Notes: generated from the letters alone by a model not told the origin. A stretch of DNA of 64,000 nt from Polymorphospora lycopeni (GCF_042237075.1 NZ_JBCGDC010000014.1:26351-90350); one strand, 5' to 3'. Counted from the stretch's first letter, positions 7,724-16,389 are shown. Translations and numbers: made by a program.

Positions 7724-9038
7724 GCCGACACCCGCAGCGCCGGGACCGTGGCAGCCGGGACCGTCGGCCGCTGGCCGCCGACCCGGGCGTAGATCTCGTC
7801 GAAGGCGGCGATGGTGCGGGCCTCGTCGTGTTCCTCGGCGAGGATCCGGCTCCGCCGGCCCATGGCCGCCGCCCGGGCGGGGTCGGCCAGGATCGCCAGC
7901 AGCCGGTCGGCCAGCGCCGCGTCGTCACCGGGCGGGAAGAGCAGGCCGTTGTCGCCGGGCCGCACCAGGTGCGGCAGCGCGGACGCGTCCGCGCCGCCGA
8001 CCNNNNNNNNNNNNNNNNNNNNNNNNNNNNNNNNNNNNNNNNNNNNNNNNNNNNNNNNNNNNNNNNNNNNNNNNNNNNNNNNNNNNNNNNNNCCGCGCCG
8101 ACGACCGGTACGCCGCACGCCATCGCCTCCAGCGTCACCAGGCTCTGCAGTTCGGCGGTGCCGGCGTTGACGAAGACGTCGGTGGCGGCGTACGCGGCGG
8201 GCAGGTCGGCGTCGGCGACGAATCCGGTGAAGACGAGTGCGTCGGCGACGCCGAGGTCGGCGGCCAGGGCCGCCAGCCGGCCGCGCTCGGCCCCGGTGCC
8301 GACGAGCATGAGCTGGGCGTCGACGTGCCGGCGTACCCGGGCCAGGGCGCGGACCACGACGTCGATGTTCTTCTCCTTGTCGAGCCGGCCGACGTAGCCG
8401 ATCGTCGGGCGGGCCGGCACCCCGTAGCGCAGCCGGAACCCGGCGGAGTTGTGGCCGGTGCCGAAGCGGGACAGGTCCATCCCGCACGAGATCGGCAGGA
8501 CCGGCCCGGGCACCCCGGCCCGCTCGGCGAGTGCCGCCGCGTACGGCGTCGGCGCGGTCACCACCGCGGCCCGGCCGTAGACGCCGGCCAGGTCCCGCCA
8601 CGCCCACTCGTGCAGCCGGCGCCGGCCGAGGTCGCCGACCGGCACGTAGTGGGTCAGGTTCTCCGGCATGAAGTGGTTGGTGGCGACGACCGGGATGCCG
8701 AGCCCGGCCGCGGCCCCGATCAGCGCCCGGCAGAGCGGGAAGTGGCTCTGCACGTGCACCACGTCGGGGCGTACCTCGGTGAGGATCCGGCGGGCGGCGG
8801 CGACCAGGCGCACCGGGGCGCAGAACCGGAAACCTCTTCGGCGCAGTACGGGCAGCGACCGGACCCGGTGCTCGACGATCCCCGGTTCGGTGGCGGTGCT
8901 GCGGCTGGCGTACCCGGTCGACGGGCAGACGACGTGCACCTCGTGCCGGCCGGCCAGGGCGGTCGCCAGCCGCTGTGCGAAGTACGACGCGCCGTTGACG
9001 TCGGGCGCGTACGTGTCGGCACCGATGAGGATCTTCAT
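7720..9038 (-). CDS. Glycosyltransferase family 4 (GT-B), interrupted by the N gap
   Basis: GT-B fold retaining glycosyltransferase of the GT4/PimB-MgtA-like type. The N-terminal domain begins MKILIGADTYAPDVNGAS and contains VHVQSHFPL; the C-terminal nucleotide-sugar domain contains IGYVGRLDKEKN, ATDVFVNAGTAELQSLVTLEAMACGVPVVGA and, after the gap, DASALPHLVRPGDNGLLFPPGDD. The ATG at 9038 is preceded by AAGGAG and overlaps the DedA-like stop as ATGA. The two sides of the N run are in different frames, but if their ends are overlapped by 14 bases the frame is continuous and gives a 404-aa protein with a perfect EAMACGVPVVGADASALPHL junction. The acceptor is probably a membrane lipid. Confidence 0.87.
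8003..8092. other. Run of 90 N (assembly gap)
   Basis: Ninety undetermined bases inside the GT4 gene. The left flank 7989-8002 (CCGCGCCGCCGACC) and the right flank 8093-8106 (CCGCGCCGACGACC) agree at 13 of 14 positions, so the contigs probably overlap and nothing is missing. Confidence 0.97.
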
Positions 9039-9637
9039 GGTTTCTCCTTGACGGGATCGAATCGGGTTCCGGCGAGCCGCCGGGTGATCAGGTGGGTGGC
9101 CACGACCGCCAGGGCCAGCCCGGCGGCGACGGCGAGCCCGGTGCCGGGCGAGGTGAGCAGGTGCGCGACCTCCTGGCCGAAGAGCACGCCGGCGCCGATC
9201 AGCAGTGCGGCGCGTACCGTGCTGGCCCCGGCCACCCAGGCCAGGAACCTGCGGTACGGGGCCCGGGCCAGCCCGGCGGCCAGGAACGCGGGTACGGCGG
9301 CGACGTCGACGACCTTCGCGCCGAGCACGACGCGGGGCAGGGCCCGGCGGACCGCCGTGGTGAGCCGTTGCCGCCGGTGTGGCGGCAGTCCGAGCCGGCC
9401 CAGCAGCGGCGCCACCCGCCGGTGGTTGCCGAACCGGCCGAGCAGGTAGAGGCTGCTGTCGGCGAGCACGTCGGCGACGACGACGATCAGCCAGATCGGC
9501 CAGAACCGGGCCATTCCGGCACCGACCAGTGCCCCGGCGACGACCGTCGCCGCCGGCCCCTCGATCAGCACCAACGGCCCGAGCAGCAGGTACGGGTGGT
9601 CGGTCACCCCCGTCCACAGCACCTGCGCCGGATCCAT
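9035..9637 (-). CDS. DedA/VTT-type membrane protein
   Basis: A 200-aa membrane protein with the layout of the DedA (SNARE-associated/VTT) family: LVLIEGPAATVVAGALVGAG (about residues 21-40), a helix pair, then GRFGNHRR and a re-entrant-like VVLGAKVVDVAAVPAFLAAGLARAPYRRFL. DedA proteins are linked to undecaprenyl-phosphate or phospholipid scrambling. It has an ATG start with a GGAGGGGG site and is the first gene of an operon whose next member is a GT4 glycosyltransferase (ATGA overlap). Proline residues in the second half differ from classical DedA, so the assignment is to the family only. Confidence 0.75.
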   Translation of the reverse strand: MDPAQVLWTGVTDHPYLLLGPLVLIEGPAATVVAGALVGAGMARFWPIWLIVVVADVLADSSLYLLGRFGNHRRVAPLLGRLGLPPHRRQRLTTAVRRALPRVVLGAKVVDVAAVPAFLAAGLARAPYRRFLAWVAGASTVRAALLIGAGVLFGQEVAHLLTSPGTGLAVAAGLALAVVATHLITRRLAGTRFDPVKEKP

Positions 9638-9873
9638 GGCCGCCCCCTCCGCACCGCCGTCTCCGGCGGCGGTTCCGCCGGCGACGGGAGAAAACTAGGT
9701 ACGGGACACCGCGCCGGTCGTCGCCCCGCGGAGGCGTTCCGGCCCGGACGGTCGAGGTAGTTCGCCGGCCCCGCGCGTACCTCCGCGGTAGGGGGTGGCG
9801 TACCGCCACGGCCTGACGTCACCCTGACTCCGACCCCGGTACCGTCGCCCTGAGCAGGGCACGGGGAGGGATC

Positions 9874-11115
9874 GTGGAAACCAGGCTGTGGGCGCCGGTA
9901 CGCCCGGCCGAGCCGCTCGGACCGTGGTCGTGGCTGGTGGCCGGCGCGCTGGCCATCGTGTTGATGGCGGTCAACATTCCGGTCGCGGCCGAGATATACG
10001 AGGTGCCGCTGGTCGTGGCGTTCGGCGCCGGCATCGCGCAGGGGGTGGCCCTGCCGCTGACCCTGTGGTGGCCGGTCCAGGCGACCGCGGTGCAGTTCGC
10101 CGGGGTGACCGCCCTGGCGGTCATGCTGTCCTTCGACGCCGGCCCGACCTGGCCGCTGACGATTCCGGGCCTGATCGCCCTGATCGCCCACGTGGCCCTG
10201 GTCGGCCTGTTCCACGAGTGGCGGGCGGCGGCGACGGCCTGGTGGGCGAGCGTGCTGCTGTGCGTCCTGCTGGTGGTGCTCGACCTGCGGGCCGGCCATA
10301 CGTTCGCCGAGGCCGAGCCGTTGCTCGTCATCTACGCCACGAACTCGGCCCTGATCACGCTCGGTGCGATCGCCTTCCGGCAGCGGGCCGTGATCCGGCG
10401 CCAGCTCGTCGACGCCCGCCGCGACGTGGCCCTCGAACAGGCGCAGCGGGCGGTGGTCGAGGAACGGACCCGGATCGCCCGGGAGCTGCACGACGTCGTC
10501 GCGCACAGCATGTCGGTGATCCACATGCAGGCGACGTCGGCGGCGTACCGGATCAAGAACATCGACGACGAGTCGCGGGACGAGTTCGCGCAGATCGCCG
10601 CCGGTGCCCGGGGTGCGCTGCGCGAGATGCGGCAACTGCTGGCCGTGCTCCGCGACGAGGACGCCGCCGTCGACCTGCGGCCGGTACCCAACCTGGACCG
10701 GCTCGACGAACTGGCCGAGTCGGTACGCCGTGGCGGCGTACCCGTCGACCTGTGGGTCTCCGACGCCGTACGCGCCACGGCGGTGTCGGACGCGATCGCC
10801 CTGGCCGCGTACCGGATCGTGCAGGAGTCGCTGAGCAACGTCGTCCGGCACGCGGCCGGCGCCCCTACCGTCGTACGGGTCGACCTCGAACCCGGCGACG
10901 TGCTCGCCGTCGTCGTCACCAACGACGCCCCGACCGGCCCCACCGGCCCGCCCGAGGAGGTCGGCCGGGCCGGCCACGGGCTGCACGGGATGCGGGAACG
11001 GGTCCGCCTGGTCGGCGGCACCCTGGAGACGGCTCCGCTCGCGGACGGCGGCTACCGGGTCGCCGCCCGGCTGCCGATACGGTGGGACCAGGCAGCCGAC
11101 GGGAGCAACGGGTGA
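9874..11115 (+). CDS. NarL-family sensor histidine kinase
   Basis: Membrane histidine kinase of the HisKA_3 class. Five or six hydrophobic segments occupy residues 15-165 with no extracytoplasmic domain of size, then a coiled linker leads to the H box ERTRIARELHDVVAHSMSVI with phospho-acceptor His206. The ATP-binding part shows AYRIVQESLSNVVRHA (N box) and GHGLHGMRERVRLVGG (G box). The GTG at 9874 follows GGGGAGGG. Its stop overlaps the start of the response-regulator gene (GTGA), so kinase and regulator are made in a fixed ratio. The signal is unknown; a membrane-embedded stimulus or envelope stress is possible. Confidence 0.93.
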   Translation: METRLWAPVRPAEPLGPWSWLVAGALAIVLMAVNIPVAAEIYEVPLVVAFGAGIAQGVALPLTLWWPVQATAVQFAGVTALAVMLSFDAGPTWPLTIPGLIALIAHVALVGLFHEWRAAATAWWASVLLCVLLVVLDLRAGHTFAEAEPLLVIYATNSALITLGAIAFRQRAVIRRQLVDARRDVALEQAQRAVVEERTRIARELHDVVAHSMSVIHMQATSAAYRIKNIDDESRDEFAQIAAGARGALREMRQLLAVLRDEDAAVDLRPVPNLDRLDELAESVRRGGVPVDLWVSDAVRATAVSDAIALAAYRIVQESLSNVVRHAAGAPTVVRVDLEPGDVLAVVVTNDAPTGPTGPPEEVGRAGHGLHGMRERVRLVGGTLETAPLADGGYRVAARLPIRWDQAADGSNG

Positions 11116-11780
11116 TCCGGATTCTGATCGTGGACGACCAGTCGATGATCCGGGTCGGCATCCGGGCGATCCTCGACTCGCAGGACGACATGACCGTGGT
11201 CGGCGAGGCCGAGAACGGGCGCGCCGGCGTCGACCGCTGCCGCAGCCTGCGCCCCGACGTCGTGCTGATGGACGTACGGATGCCGGTGCTGGACGGGCTC
11301 GCCGCCACCCGGGCGATCCTCGGCCCGGAACGCACCGAGGGACACCACCCCCGGGTGCTGATGCTGACCACGTTCGACATCGACGACTACATCTACGAGG
11401 CGCTGCGGATCGGGGCCAGCGGCTTCCTGCTCAAGGACAGCGAACCCGACGAGCTGATGCGCGCCGTACGGGTGGTGGCCGGTGGCGAGGCGCTGCTGGC
11501 GCCGAGCATCACCCGCCGGCTCATCGAGAACTTCGTCGACGCGCAGCCGAAGCGGCCGGCGGGCACCACGGCGCTCAACGCGCTGACCGACCGGGAACGG
11601 GAGGTGTTGCGGCTGGTGGCGCTCGGCATGTCCAACGCCGAGATCGCCGCGTCGCTGTTCATCGCCGAGCAGACCACCAAGACCCACGTCAGCCGCATCC
11701 TGCAGAAGCTGGGGCTGCGTGACCGGGTGCAGGCGGTGGTGTTCGGCTACGAGACCGGCCTGGTCACCCCGGGCGGCTGA
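11112..11780 (+). CDS. NarL/FixJ-family response regulator
   Basis: Partner of the adjacent kinase. The receiver domain (residues 1-120) has the acidic pair Asp8/Asp9, phospho-acceptor Asp54 in VVLMDVRMP and the conserved Lys in GFLLKDS. The C-terminal LuxR-type helix-turn-helix (about 155-215) reads LTDREREVLRLVALGMSNAE, followed by TTKTHVSRILQKLGLRDR. The GTG start overlaps the kinase stop by 4 nt, and the 222-aa length is standard. The targets are not evident; no regulated gene lies directly downstream, since the next gene is an inactivated one on the other strand. Confidence 0.94.
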   Translation: MIRILIVDDQSMIRVGIRAILDSQDDMTVVGEAENGRAGVDRCRSLRPDVVLMDVRMPVLDGLAATRAILGPERTEGHHPRVLMLTTFDIDDYIYEALRIGASGFLLKDSEPDELMRAVRVVAGGEALLAPSITRRLIENFVDAQPKRPAGTTALNALTDREREVLRLVALGMSNAEIAASLFIAEQTTKTHVSRILQKLGLRDRVQAVVFGYETGLVTPGG

Positions 11781-11827
11781 CCTTCGCTGATCCGGGCGAT
11801 GCGCGCCGCCCCGCTGCCCGCACCATC

Positions 11828-11888
11828 GTTGATCTGAGCGTCAGCGACCTTATCCGGCGCGGGTAGGGTCTCTGGTGCTCAGATCAAC
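11828..11888. repeat. 12-bp perfect inverted repeat, 37-nt spacer
   Basis: GTTGATCTGAGC at 11828-11839 is matched by GCTCAGATCAAC at 11877-11888. The right arm covers the stop codon of the downstream pseudogene. It could be a terminator for the two-component operon or the edge of a small mobile or palindromic element; there is no T run. Confidence 0.6.
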
Positions 11889-12401
11889 TTTGTCGGGTCC
11901 GCCGGCAGTCCGGCGTGGAAGCGCAGCAGCCTGACCCGATGCTCGCCGAGTACCGGTCGGGCCCGCTCGATCAGCCGGTCGAGTTCGGCGGCGAGGCGCG
12001 GTCCCGGCTGGTCGTAGGTGGTCGCCGCCTGCCGCTGGAGCCACATCGCGAGGTCGGCCCGGGCGGCACCACGCAGCCGTTCGTCGGCGTCGTCGAGCAG
12101 GCGCAGGTCGGTGGCGACCCGCTGCCACGCGCCGCCCGAGATCAGCAGGCGGTAGCCGGCGAAGCGGACGTGCGGCGGGTTGCCCGGGTCGGTCAGTCCG
12201 GTGACCATCACCGGGTCCAGGCTCCCGGCCTCGTGCCGCAGGGTCGTCACGACCCCGCAGCAGATCGAGGTCGGGCAGTTCCGGCAGGTAGTCAAGTTCC
12301 ACCGGTACGGCCCTGGTCATCCCCCGCAGACGGCTCCACAGATCCACGTCCACCACCGCCCCCGTATCCGGTCCCGCTATTCGTATCCCACGATCCACCA
12401 C
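11879..12401 (-). pseudogene. Frameshifted conserved hypothetical (HEAT-like) gene
   Basis: Two adjacent frames carry protein-like sequence that fits together. From GTG 12401 the first frame gives IRIAGPDTGAVVDVDLWSRL and ELPDLDLLRG, then degenerates. At about 12255-12262 the second frame takes over with VVTTLRHEAGSLDPVMVTGL and runs to the stop at 11879 (ends LLRFHAGLPADPTKLI). Removing one G or adding two bases near 12257 would join them into a protein of about 173 aa. The sequence looks like actinobacterial proteins of unknown function with short helical repeats. Either a true frameshift mutation or a sequencing error explains it. Confidence 0.65.
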
Positions 12402-12423
12402 GACCGCCCGTGCATTACGGCGG

Positions 12424-14481
12424 CTATCCGCCGAGGCGGACCCGGCGCAGGAGTTGGGCGTTGAGGGCCACCACGATGGTCGAGGCCGACATCAGCAGGG
12501 CTCCGGCGGCCGGGCTGAGCGCCACCCCGGCCCAGGCCAGCACCCCGGCGGCCAGTGGCAGCGCCACCACGTTGTAGCCGGCCGCCCAGCCCAGGTTCTG
12601 GATCATCTTGCGGTAGGAGGCACGGGACAGCCGGATCACTCCGGTCACGCCACGCGGGTCCGACGAGGCCAGTACGACACCGGCGGACTCGATGGCGACG
12701 TCGGTGCCGGCCCCGATGGCGATGCCGACGTCGGCCCGGGCCAGGGCGGGCGCGTCGTTGACGCCGTCGCCGACCATCGCCACCCGTAGGCCGCGCCGCT
12801 GCAACTCGCCCACGGCGTCGTCCTTGTCGGCCGGCAGGACCTCGGCGAAGACCTCGTCGAGCCCGAGTTCGGCGGCGACCGCGTCGGCGACCGGGCGGGC
12901 GTCCCCGGTGATCATCACGATCTTCGAGATGCCCTGCCCACGAAGGTCGGCGATGGCCTGCCGGGCTTCGGGGCGTACCTCGTCGGCCAGGGCGAGCGCG
13001 CCGACGACCTGGGCCGGCCCTGCCTCGTCGAGGCGGAGCAGGTGCAGCACGGCGGCTCCCCGCCGCGCCCAGTCCGCCGTCTCGGCCGCCAGTTCGGCCG
13101 GTACGTCGGCGTCCAGCTCCCGCAGCAGCGCCGGCCCGCCGACGGCGTACCCGGTGCCGTCGATGCTGGCCCGCACGCCGCGCCCGGTCAGCGACCGGAA
13201 GCCGGTGGCCGGTGCCGGCCGCCCCCGATCGGTGGCGGCGGCGACGATGGCCCGGGCGAGCGGATGCTCGCTGTCGGCCTCGACGCCGGCCGCCAGGCGC
13301 AGCACCTCGTCGCCCTCGGTGCCGGGGGTGCCGGCGATGGCGGTGACGACGTGCTCGCCCCGGGTGAGGGTGCCGGTCTTGTCGAAGAGCACCGCGTCGA
13401 CCGTACGCATCCGCTCCAGCGCCAGCCGGTCCTTGACCAGGATTCCGGCCTTGGCCGCGACGGCGGTGGACAGCGCGATCACCAGGGGGATGGCGAGCCC
13501 GAGGGCGTGCGGGCAGGCGATCACCAGCACGGTGACCGTACGCACCACCGCCTCGTCGACGTTGCCGAGCAGCGCCCACGCCGTGAAGGTGGCCACGGCG
13601 GTCGCGATCGCGATGTAGAACAGCCAGGCGGCGAACCGGTCGGCCAGCACCTGGGCGCGGCCGCTGGACCGCTGCGCCTGTGCCACGAGCCGCTGGATTC
13701 CGGCCAGGGCGGTGTCGTCGCCGACGGCTTCGACGCGTACCCGGATCGCGGAGTCGGTGGCGACGGTGCCGGCGACGACCCGGTCGCCGACCGACCGGGC
13801 GACCGGCCGGGACTCGCCGGTGATCATCGATTCGTCGAGTTCGGCGCCGCCGTCGACGATCCGGCCGTCGGCCGGCACCCGCGCGCCCGGCCGGACCAGC
13901 ACCACGTCGTCGACGTGCAGTTCGGCCACCGGGACCCGCTCGGTACCGCCGTCGCCGACCCGTTCGGCGTCGTCGGGCAGCAGCGCGGCGAGGGCGGAGA
14001 GGGCGCCCTGCGCCTGACCGATCGCCTTCATCTCCTGCCAGTGCCCGAGCAGCATGATGGTGACCAGGGCCGCCAGTTCCCACCAGAAGTCGAGGTCGAA
14101 CGCGCCGAAGGTGGTGGCGAGCGAGGCGGCGTACGCGACCGTGATCGCCATCGCGATCAGCAGCATCATGCCCGGGGCCCGGTCGCGGACCTCGTGTACG
14201 GCGCCGGCCAGGAACGGCCAGCCGCCGTAGAGGAACACCACCGAGCCGAGCACCGGCCCGATCAGGGGCATGCCGGGGAAGTCCAGCGTGTAGCCGAACC
14301 AGTCCATCACCATGTGGCTGGTCACGACGATCGGCACGGTCAGTGCCAGGCTGAGCCAGAACTTGCGGCGGAAGATCTCCGGGTCGTGTCCGGCGTGCTT
14401 GTCGTGCCCCTGGTGACCGCCGTGGCCGTCGTGCTGCTCGTGCCCGGCGTGTTCGTCGTGCGCTGTCGTGTCGTGTCGCAT
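12424..14481 (-). CDS. copB: CopB-type heavy-metal P-type ATPase
   Basis: P1B-type ATPase that pumps copper or silver ions out of the cytosol. Residues 1-35 are a His/Asp-rich metal-binding tail with repeated HxGH units instead of a CxxC domain. The membrane metal site is Cys-Pro-His (VIACPHALGLAIP), which marks the P1B-3 group (CopB, Cu2+/Ag+). TGES, the phosphorylation motif DKTGTLT with Asp367, and GDGVNDAPAL are all intact. I choose the ATG at 14481, which has GGGAGG 9 nt upstream; the upstream ATG at 14505 overlaps a copper-type operator and has no ribosome-binding site. No copper chaperone or csoR gene is adjacent. Confidence 0.93.
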   Translation of the reverse strand: MRHDTTAHDEHAGHEQHDGHGGHQGHDKHAGHDPEIFRRKFWLSLALTVPIVVTSHMVMDWFGYTLDFPGMPLIGPVLGSVVFLYGGWPFLAGAVHEVRDRAPGMMLLIAMAITVAYAASLATTFGAFDLDFWWELAALVTIMLLGHWQEMKAIGQAQGALSALAALLPDDAERVGDGGTERVPVAELHVDDVVLVRPGARVPADGRIVDGGAELDESMITGESRPVARSVGDRVVAGTVATDSAIRVRVEAVGDDTALAGIQRLVAQAQRSSGRAQVLADRFAAWLFYIAIATAVATFTAWALLGNVDEAVVRTVTVLVIACPHALGLAIPLVIALSTAVAAKAGILVKDRLALERMRTVDAVLFDKTGTLTRGEHVVTAIAGTPGTEGDEVLRLAAGVEADSEHPLARAIVAAATDRGRPAPATGFRSLTGRGVRASIDGTGYAVGGPALLRELDADVPAELAAETADWARRGAAVLHLLRLDEAGPAQVVGALALADEVRPEARQAIADLRGQGISKIVMITGDARPVADAVAAELGLDEVFAEVLPADKDDAVGELQRRGLRVAMVGDGVNDAPALARADVGIAIGAGTDVAIESAGVVLASSDPRGVTGVIRLSRASYRKMIQNLGWAAGYNVVALPLAAGVLAWAGVALSPAAGALLMSASTIVVALNAQLLRRVRLGG

Positions 14482-14504
14482 GTCGGCACCTCCCACCCTC
14501 ACCA

Positions 14505-14521
14505 TATACCCCCCAGGGGTA
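14505..14521. promoter_or_regulatory. CsoR-like copper operator upstream of the ATPase
   Basis: TATACCCCCCAGGGGTA is a pseudo-palindrome of the A-T-rich ends / C4-6-G4 centre type bound by CsoR-family metal repressors. It lies 24-40 bp before the ATPase ATG and its end (GGGTATAT on the minus strand) overlaps a plausible -10, so derepression by copper is likely. Confidence 0.7.
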
Positions 14522-14749
14522 CCCGCAACCCTCGCGTGACCACCACCTCACCCTCGCGCAACCCGACCCACACCGCCGCCGGTTCGGAAACCGTCGGAGA
14601 TGCGTGATTGTCAATACATGAATGGACTGGACGCGCCCTGCCCATTTTCCGAATACCGCGTTTTCCGTCGGTCGAGTTGACCTCTTTCAGCACGTAATCA
14701 TTGGTGCACACGGGCCACGGCAGGCCCATCCCATTCCCGTGGAGACTCG

Positions 14750-14947
14750 ATGCTCCGTAGGTCGAACGCCCCTGCCCCGACCGCCCCCGCCAAGAGGATC
14801 CGGACGAGAATCGTCGCCACGATCGCCGGCCTGCCGGCCAACACCACCTTCCAGTACGTGGTCGGAATCGGCGCCCCCACGACCTACGTACTCACTCCCC
14901 CGAAACACAGCAGCAGTTACGAACTGACCGTCACCTACACCTATTGA
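14750..14947 (+). CDS. Small hypothetical protein, 65 aa
   Basis: A possible small gene in an otherwise empty 500-bp stretch. The ATG at 14750 has GTGGAG about 9 nt upstream. The N-terminus is Ala/Pro/Arg-rich and the C-terminus (TTYVLTPPKHSSSYELTVTYTY) has an alternating polar/aromatic pattern typical of a beta strand pair. A hairpin that could terminate transcription follows 6 nt after the stop. No homology is recognised; it could be spurious. Confidence 0.42.
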   Translation: MLRRSNAPAPTAPAKRIRTRIVATIAGLPANTTFQYVVGIGAPTTYVLTPPKHSSSYELTVTYTY

Positions 14948-14953
14948 CGGCCC

Positions 14954-14986
14954 GCCCGGCCCCCGACCACCACGCGGGGCCCGGGC
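14954..14986. terminator. GC-rich hairpin between convergent genes
   Basis: GCCCGGCCCC (14954-14963) can pair with GGGGCCCGGGC (14976-14986) with a single bulged base. It lies between the ends of the small + strand gene and the minus-strand gene that ends at 14999, and could serve both. Confidence 0.5.
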
Positions 14987-14998
14987 AACCCGGCCGGG

Positions 14999-15343
14999 TC
15001 AGCGGACCCGCAGATTGACCAGCGAACCGGCCGGCGGCCAGCCGGCCGGCGGAATCTCGCCGAGCCAGACGTACTCCAGGGAATCCACGCCGGCTTCGGA
15101 CGCGAAGAGCAGCACGACGTCGCCTTCGGTTCCGGCCACCTCCGCCTCGGCGACCAATTCGGTGCCGGCGACGGGGCCGGCGGTGAAGTAGACGGTGGGG
15201 CAGCCGCAGCCGCACACCGCCCGCACCCGGAGCCGGGTCGCCTCGGCCCGCAACCGCCACCCGTGCCGGATCGGCAGCTCCAGCATCGCCCCGAGGATCT
15301 CCCGCTCCGCATCGCCCAGCGCCCGGCCCGTGTCGTCGGTCAT
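14999..15343 (-). CDS. Hypothetical protein with CGCGC motif, 114 aa
   Basis: A soluble 114-residue protein starting at ATG 15343 (MTDDTGRALGDAEREIL). Its first half is an amphipathic helix (AEREILGAMLELPIRHGWRL), followed by a Cys-rich strand, VRAVCGCGCPTVYF, and ending in a beta-rich half that includes YVWLGEIPPAGWPP. I have seen this arrangement in actinobacterial proteins of unknown function but cannot name a domain. The three closely spaced cysteines could bind a metal. A longer reading from 15448 is open but its extra residues do not look conserved. Confidence 0.62.
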   Translation of the reverse strand: MTDDTGRALGDAEREILGAMLELPIRHGWRLRAEATRLRVRAVCGCGCPTVYFTAGPVAGTELVAEAEVAGTEGDVVLLFASEAGVDSLEYVWLGEIPPAGWPPAGSLVNLRVR

Positions 15344-15497
15344 GAGAGAAGCATGCCTCGGCACCGTCGTCCGATGCCCGGCCGGACCTCGGCAGGCATA
15401 CCTCGATTCCGCCACCCTGCGCAAACTCTGAGGTAACGCCAGTGGCAACCGTTGGAAGATCCGTAGAGACCGCCACGCGAGGACGCCTCCGCGGGCA

Positions 15498-15562
15498 CCC
15501 CTAGGGGCACGGCATCACCAACCCCTAGGTGGCGACCCCTGCTCGTCCCCTGCCGATAGGGG
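15498..15562 (+). promoter_or_regulatory. Three CCCCTA/AGGGG dyads upstream of PAS-LuxR gene
   Basis: CCCCTAGGGG (15498-15507, perfect palindrome), CCCCTAGG (15522-15529) and CCCCT-N6-AGGGG (15547-15562) lie within 65 bp, about 140-200 bp before the regulator start. They look like a cluster of operator half-sites. Confidence 0.5.
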
Positions 15563-15699
15563 GCGGATACGGGTTTCACATTCGCCGCCCCCGCCACCAT
15601 GATCGTTAGCGTCCGACAGGTTCTTCGCCCTTCCGGTGGACGAGGTCATCACCACACGTGATCGCCGCTTACCGCGCCATGGAGAGGAAACGAGTTCGC

Positions 15700-16389
15700 G
15701 TGTCACAGGCATTGATGGACCTTGCGCCGCAGGAGATCGTCGACCGGGCCCGGCTCGCACAGCTGCACAGGCACGCGGACGCCTACCGGTCACTGCTCGA
15801 GCGGTCCGGGATCTGCATGGCCAGTGTCGACCTCACACTCAAGATCCAGGAAGCGAACGAACAGTTCCGCCGCGATCTCGGCGGTTCCGGCGACGTCGTC
15901 GGCCGCGACCTCTTCGACTTCCTGCGGCTGGGCCCCCAGACCCAACTACGCCGCCAGTTCGTCCGCCTCATCGAAGGCCGCAGCGAACGGGTCAGCGAAC
16001 GGATCGTCGGCGTACGGGCCGATGACCACCTCTTCCCCGGCCAGCTCACCGCCGTCCCCGTACGCGGCCGGTCGCCGCTGATGGCCAGCATCGTCGTGAC
16101 GCTGCAGTGGGACGAGTCGGCCGCCGAGACGGCGATCCGTACCGCCCGGCACAAGGTCCTCACCGAACTCGACGCCCGGATCCTGCAGGGCGTCGCGATG
16201 GGCATGTCGACGGTCAACCTGGCGGGCGAGCTCTACCTGAGCCGGCAGGGCGTCGAATACCACGTGGCGACGATGATGAAGAAGCTGAAGGCGCCCAACC
16301 GGGCCGCGCTGGTGTCCCGGGCGTACTCGATGGGTGTGCTGAACGCCGGCACCTGGCCGCCGCAGGTCTCACCCGACTTCGTCAAGTGA
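15700..16389 (+). CDS. PAS-LuxR transcriptional regulator
   Basis: A 229-aa regulator with an N-terminal PAS-like domain (about residues 25-135; SGICMASVDLTLKIQEANEQF is the first strand pair) and a C-terminal LuxR helix-turn-helix (about 160-215; LDARILQGVAMGMSTVNLAG, then RQGVEYHVATMMKKLKAPNR). This small PAS-LuxR architecture is typical of pathway-specific regulators of antibiotic clusters such as PimM. The GTG at 15700 is preferred because GGAGAGG precedes it by 12 nt; ATG 15679 and GTG 15658 remain possible. No biosynthetic cluster is adjacent. Three CCCCTA dyads lie upstream. Confidence 0.85.
   Translation: MSQALMDLAPQEIVDRARLAQLHRHADAYRSLLERSGICMASVDLTLKIQEANEQFRRDLGGSGDVVGRDLFDFLRLGPQTQLRRQFVRLIEGRSERVSERIVGVRADDHLFPGQLTAVPVRGRSPLMASIVVTLQWDESAAETAIRTARHKVLTELDARILQGVAMGMSTVNLAGELYLSRQGVEYHVATMMKKLKAPNRAALVSRAYSMGVLNAGTWPPQVSPDFVK

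Noticed and set aside
8003..8092. Reading the N run as a real insertion in the glycosyltransferase
   Set aside because: The flanks overlap by 14 bases with one mismatch and join in frame at a conserved motif.
6693..9449. A 918-codon + strand frame through the DedA-GT4 operon
   Set aside because: Antisense to four genes with clear motifs, runs through the N gap, and its composition is that of a shadow frame.
12424..14505. ATG 14505 as start of the copper ATPase
   Set aside because: It overlaps the CsoR-like operator and has no ribosome-binding site; ATG 14481 has one.
14698..14880. A 60-codon minus frame with hydrophobic residues opposite the small 65-aa gene
   Set aside because: No ribosome-binding site, and the + strand frame has a better start and a following hairpin; could not be fully excluded.
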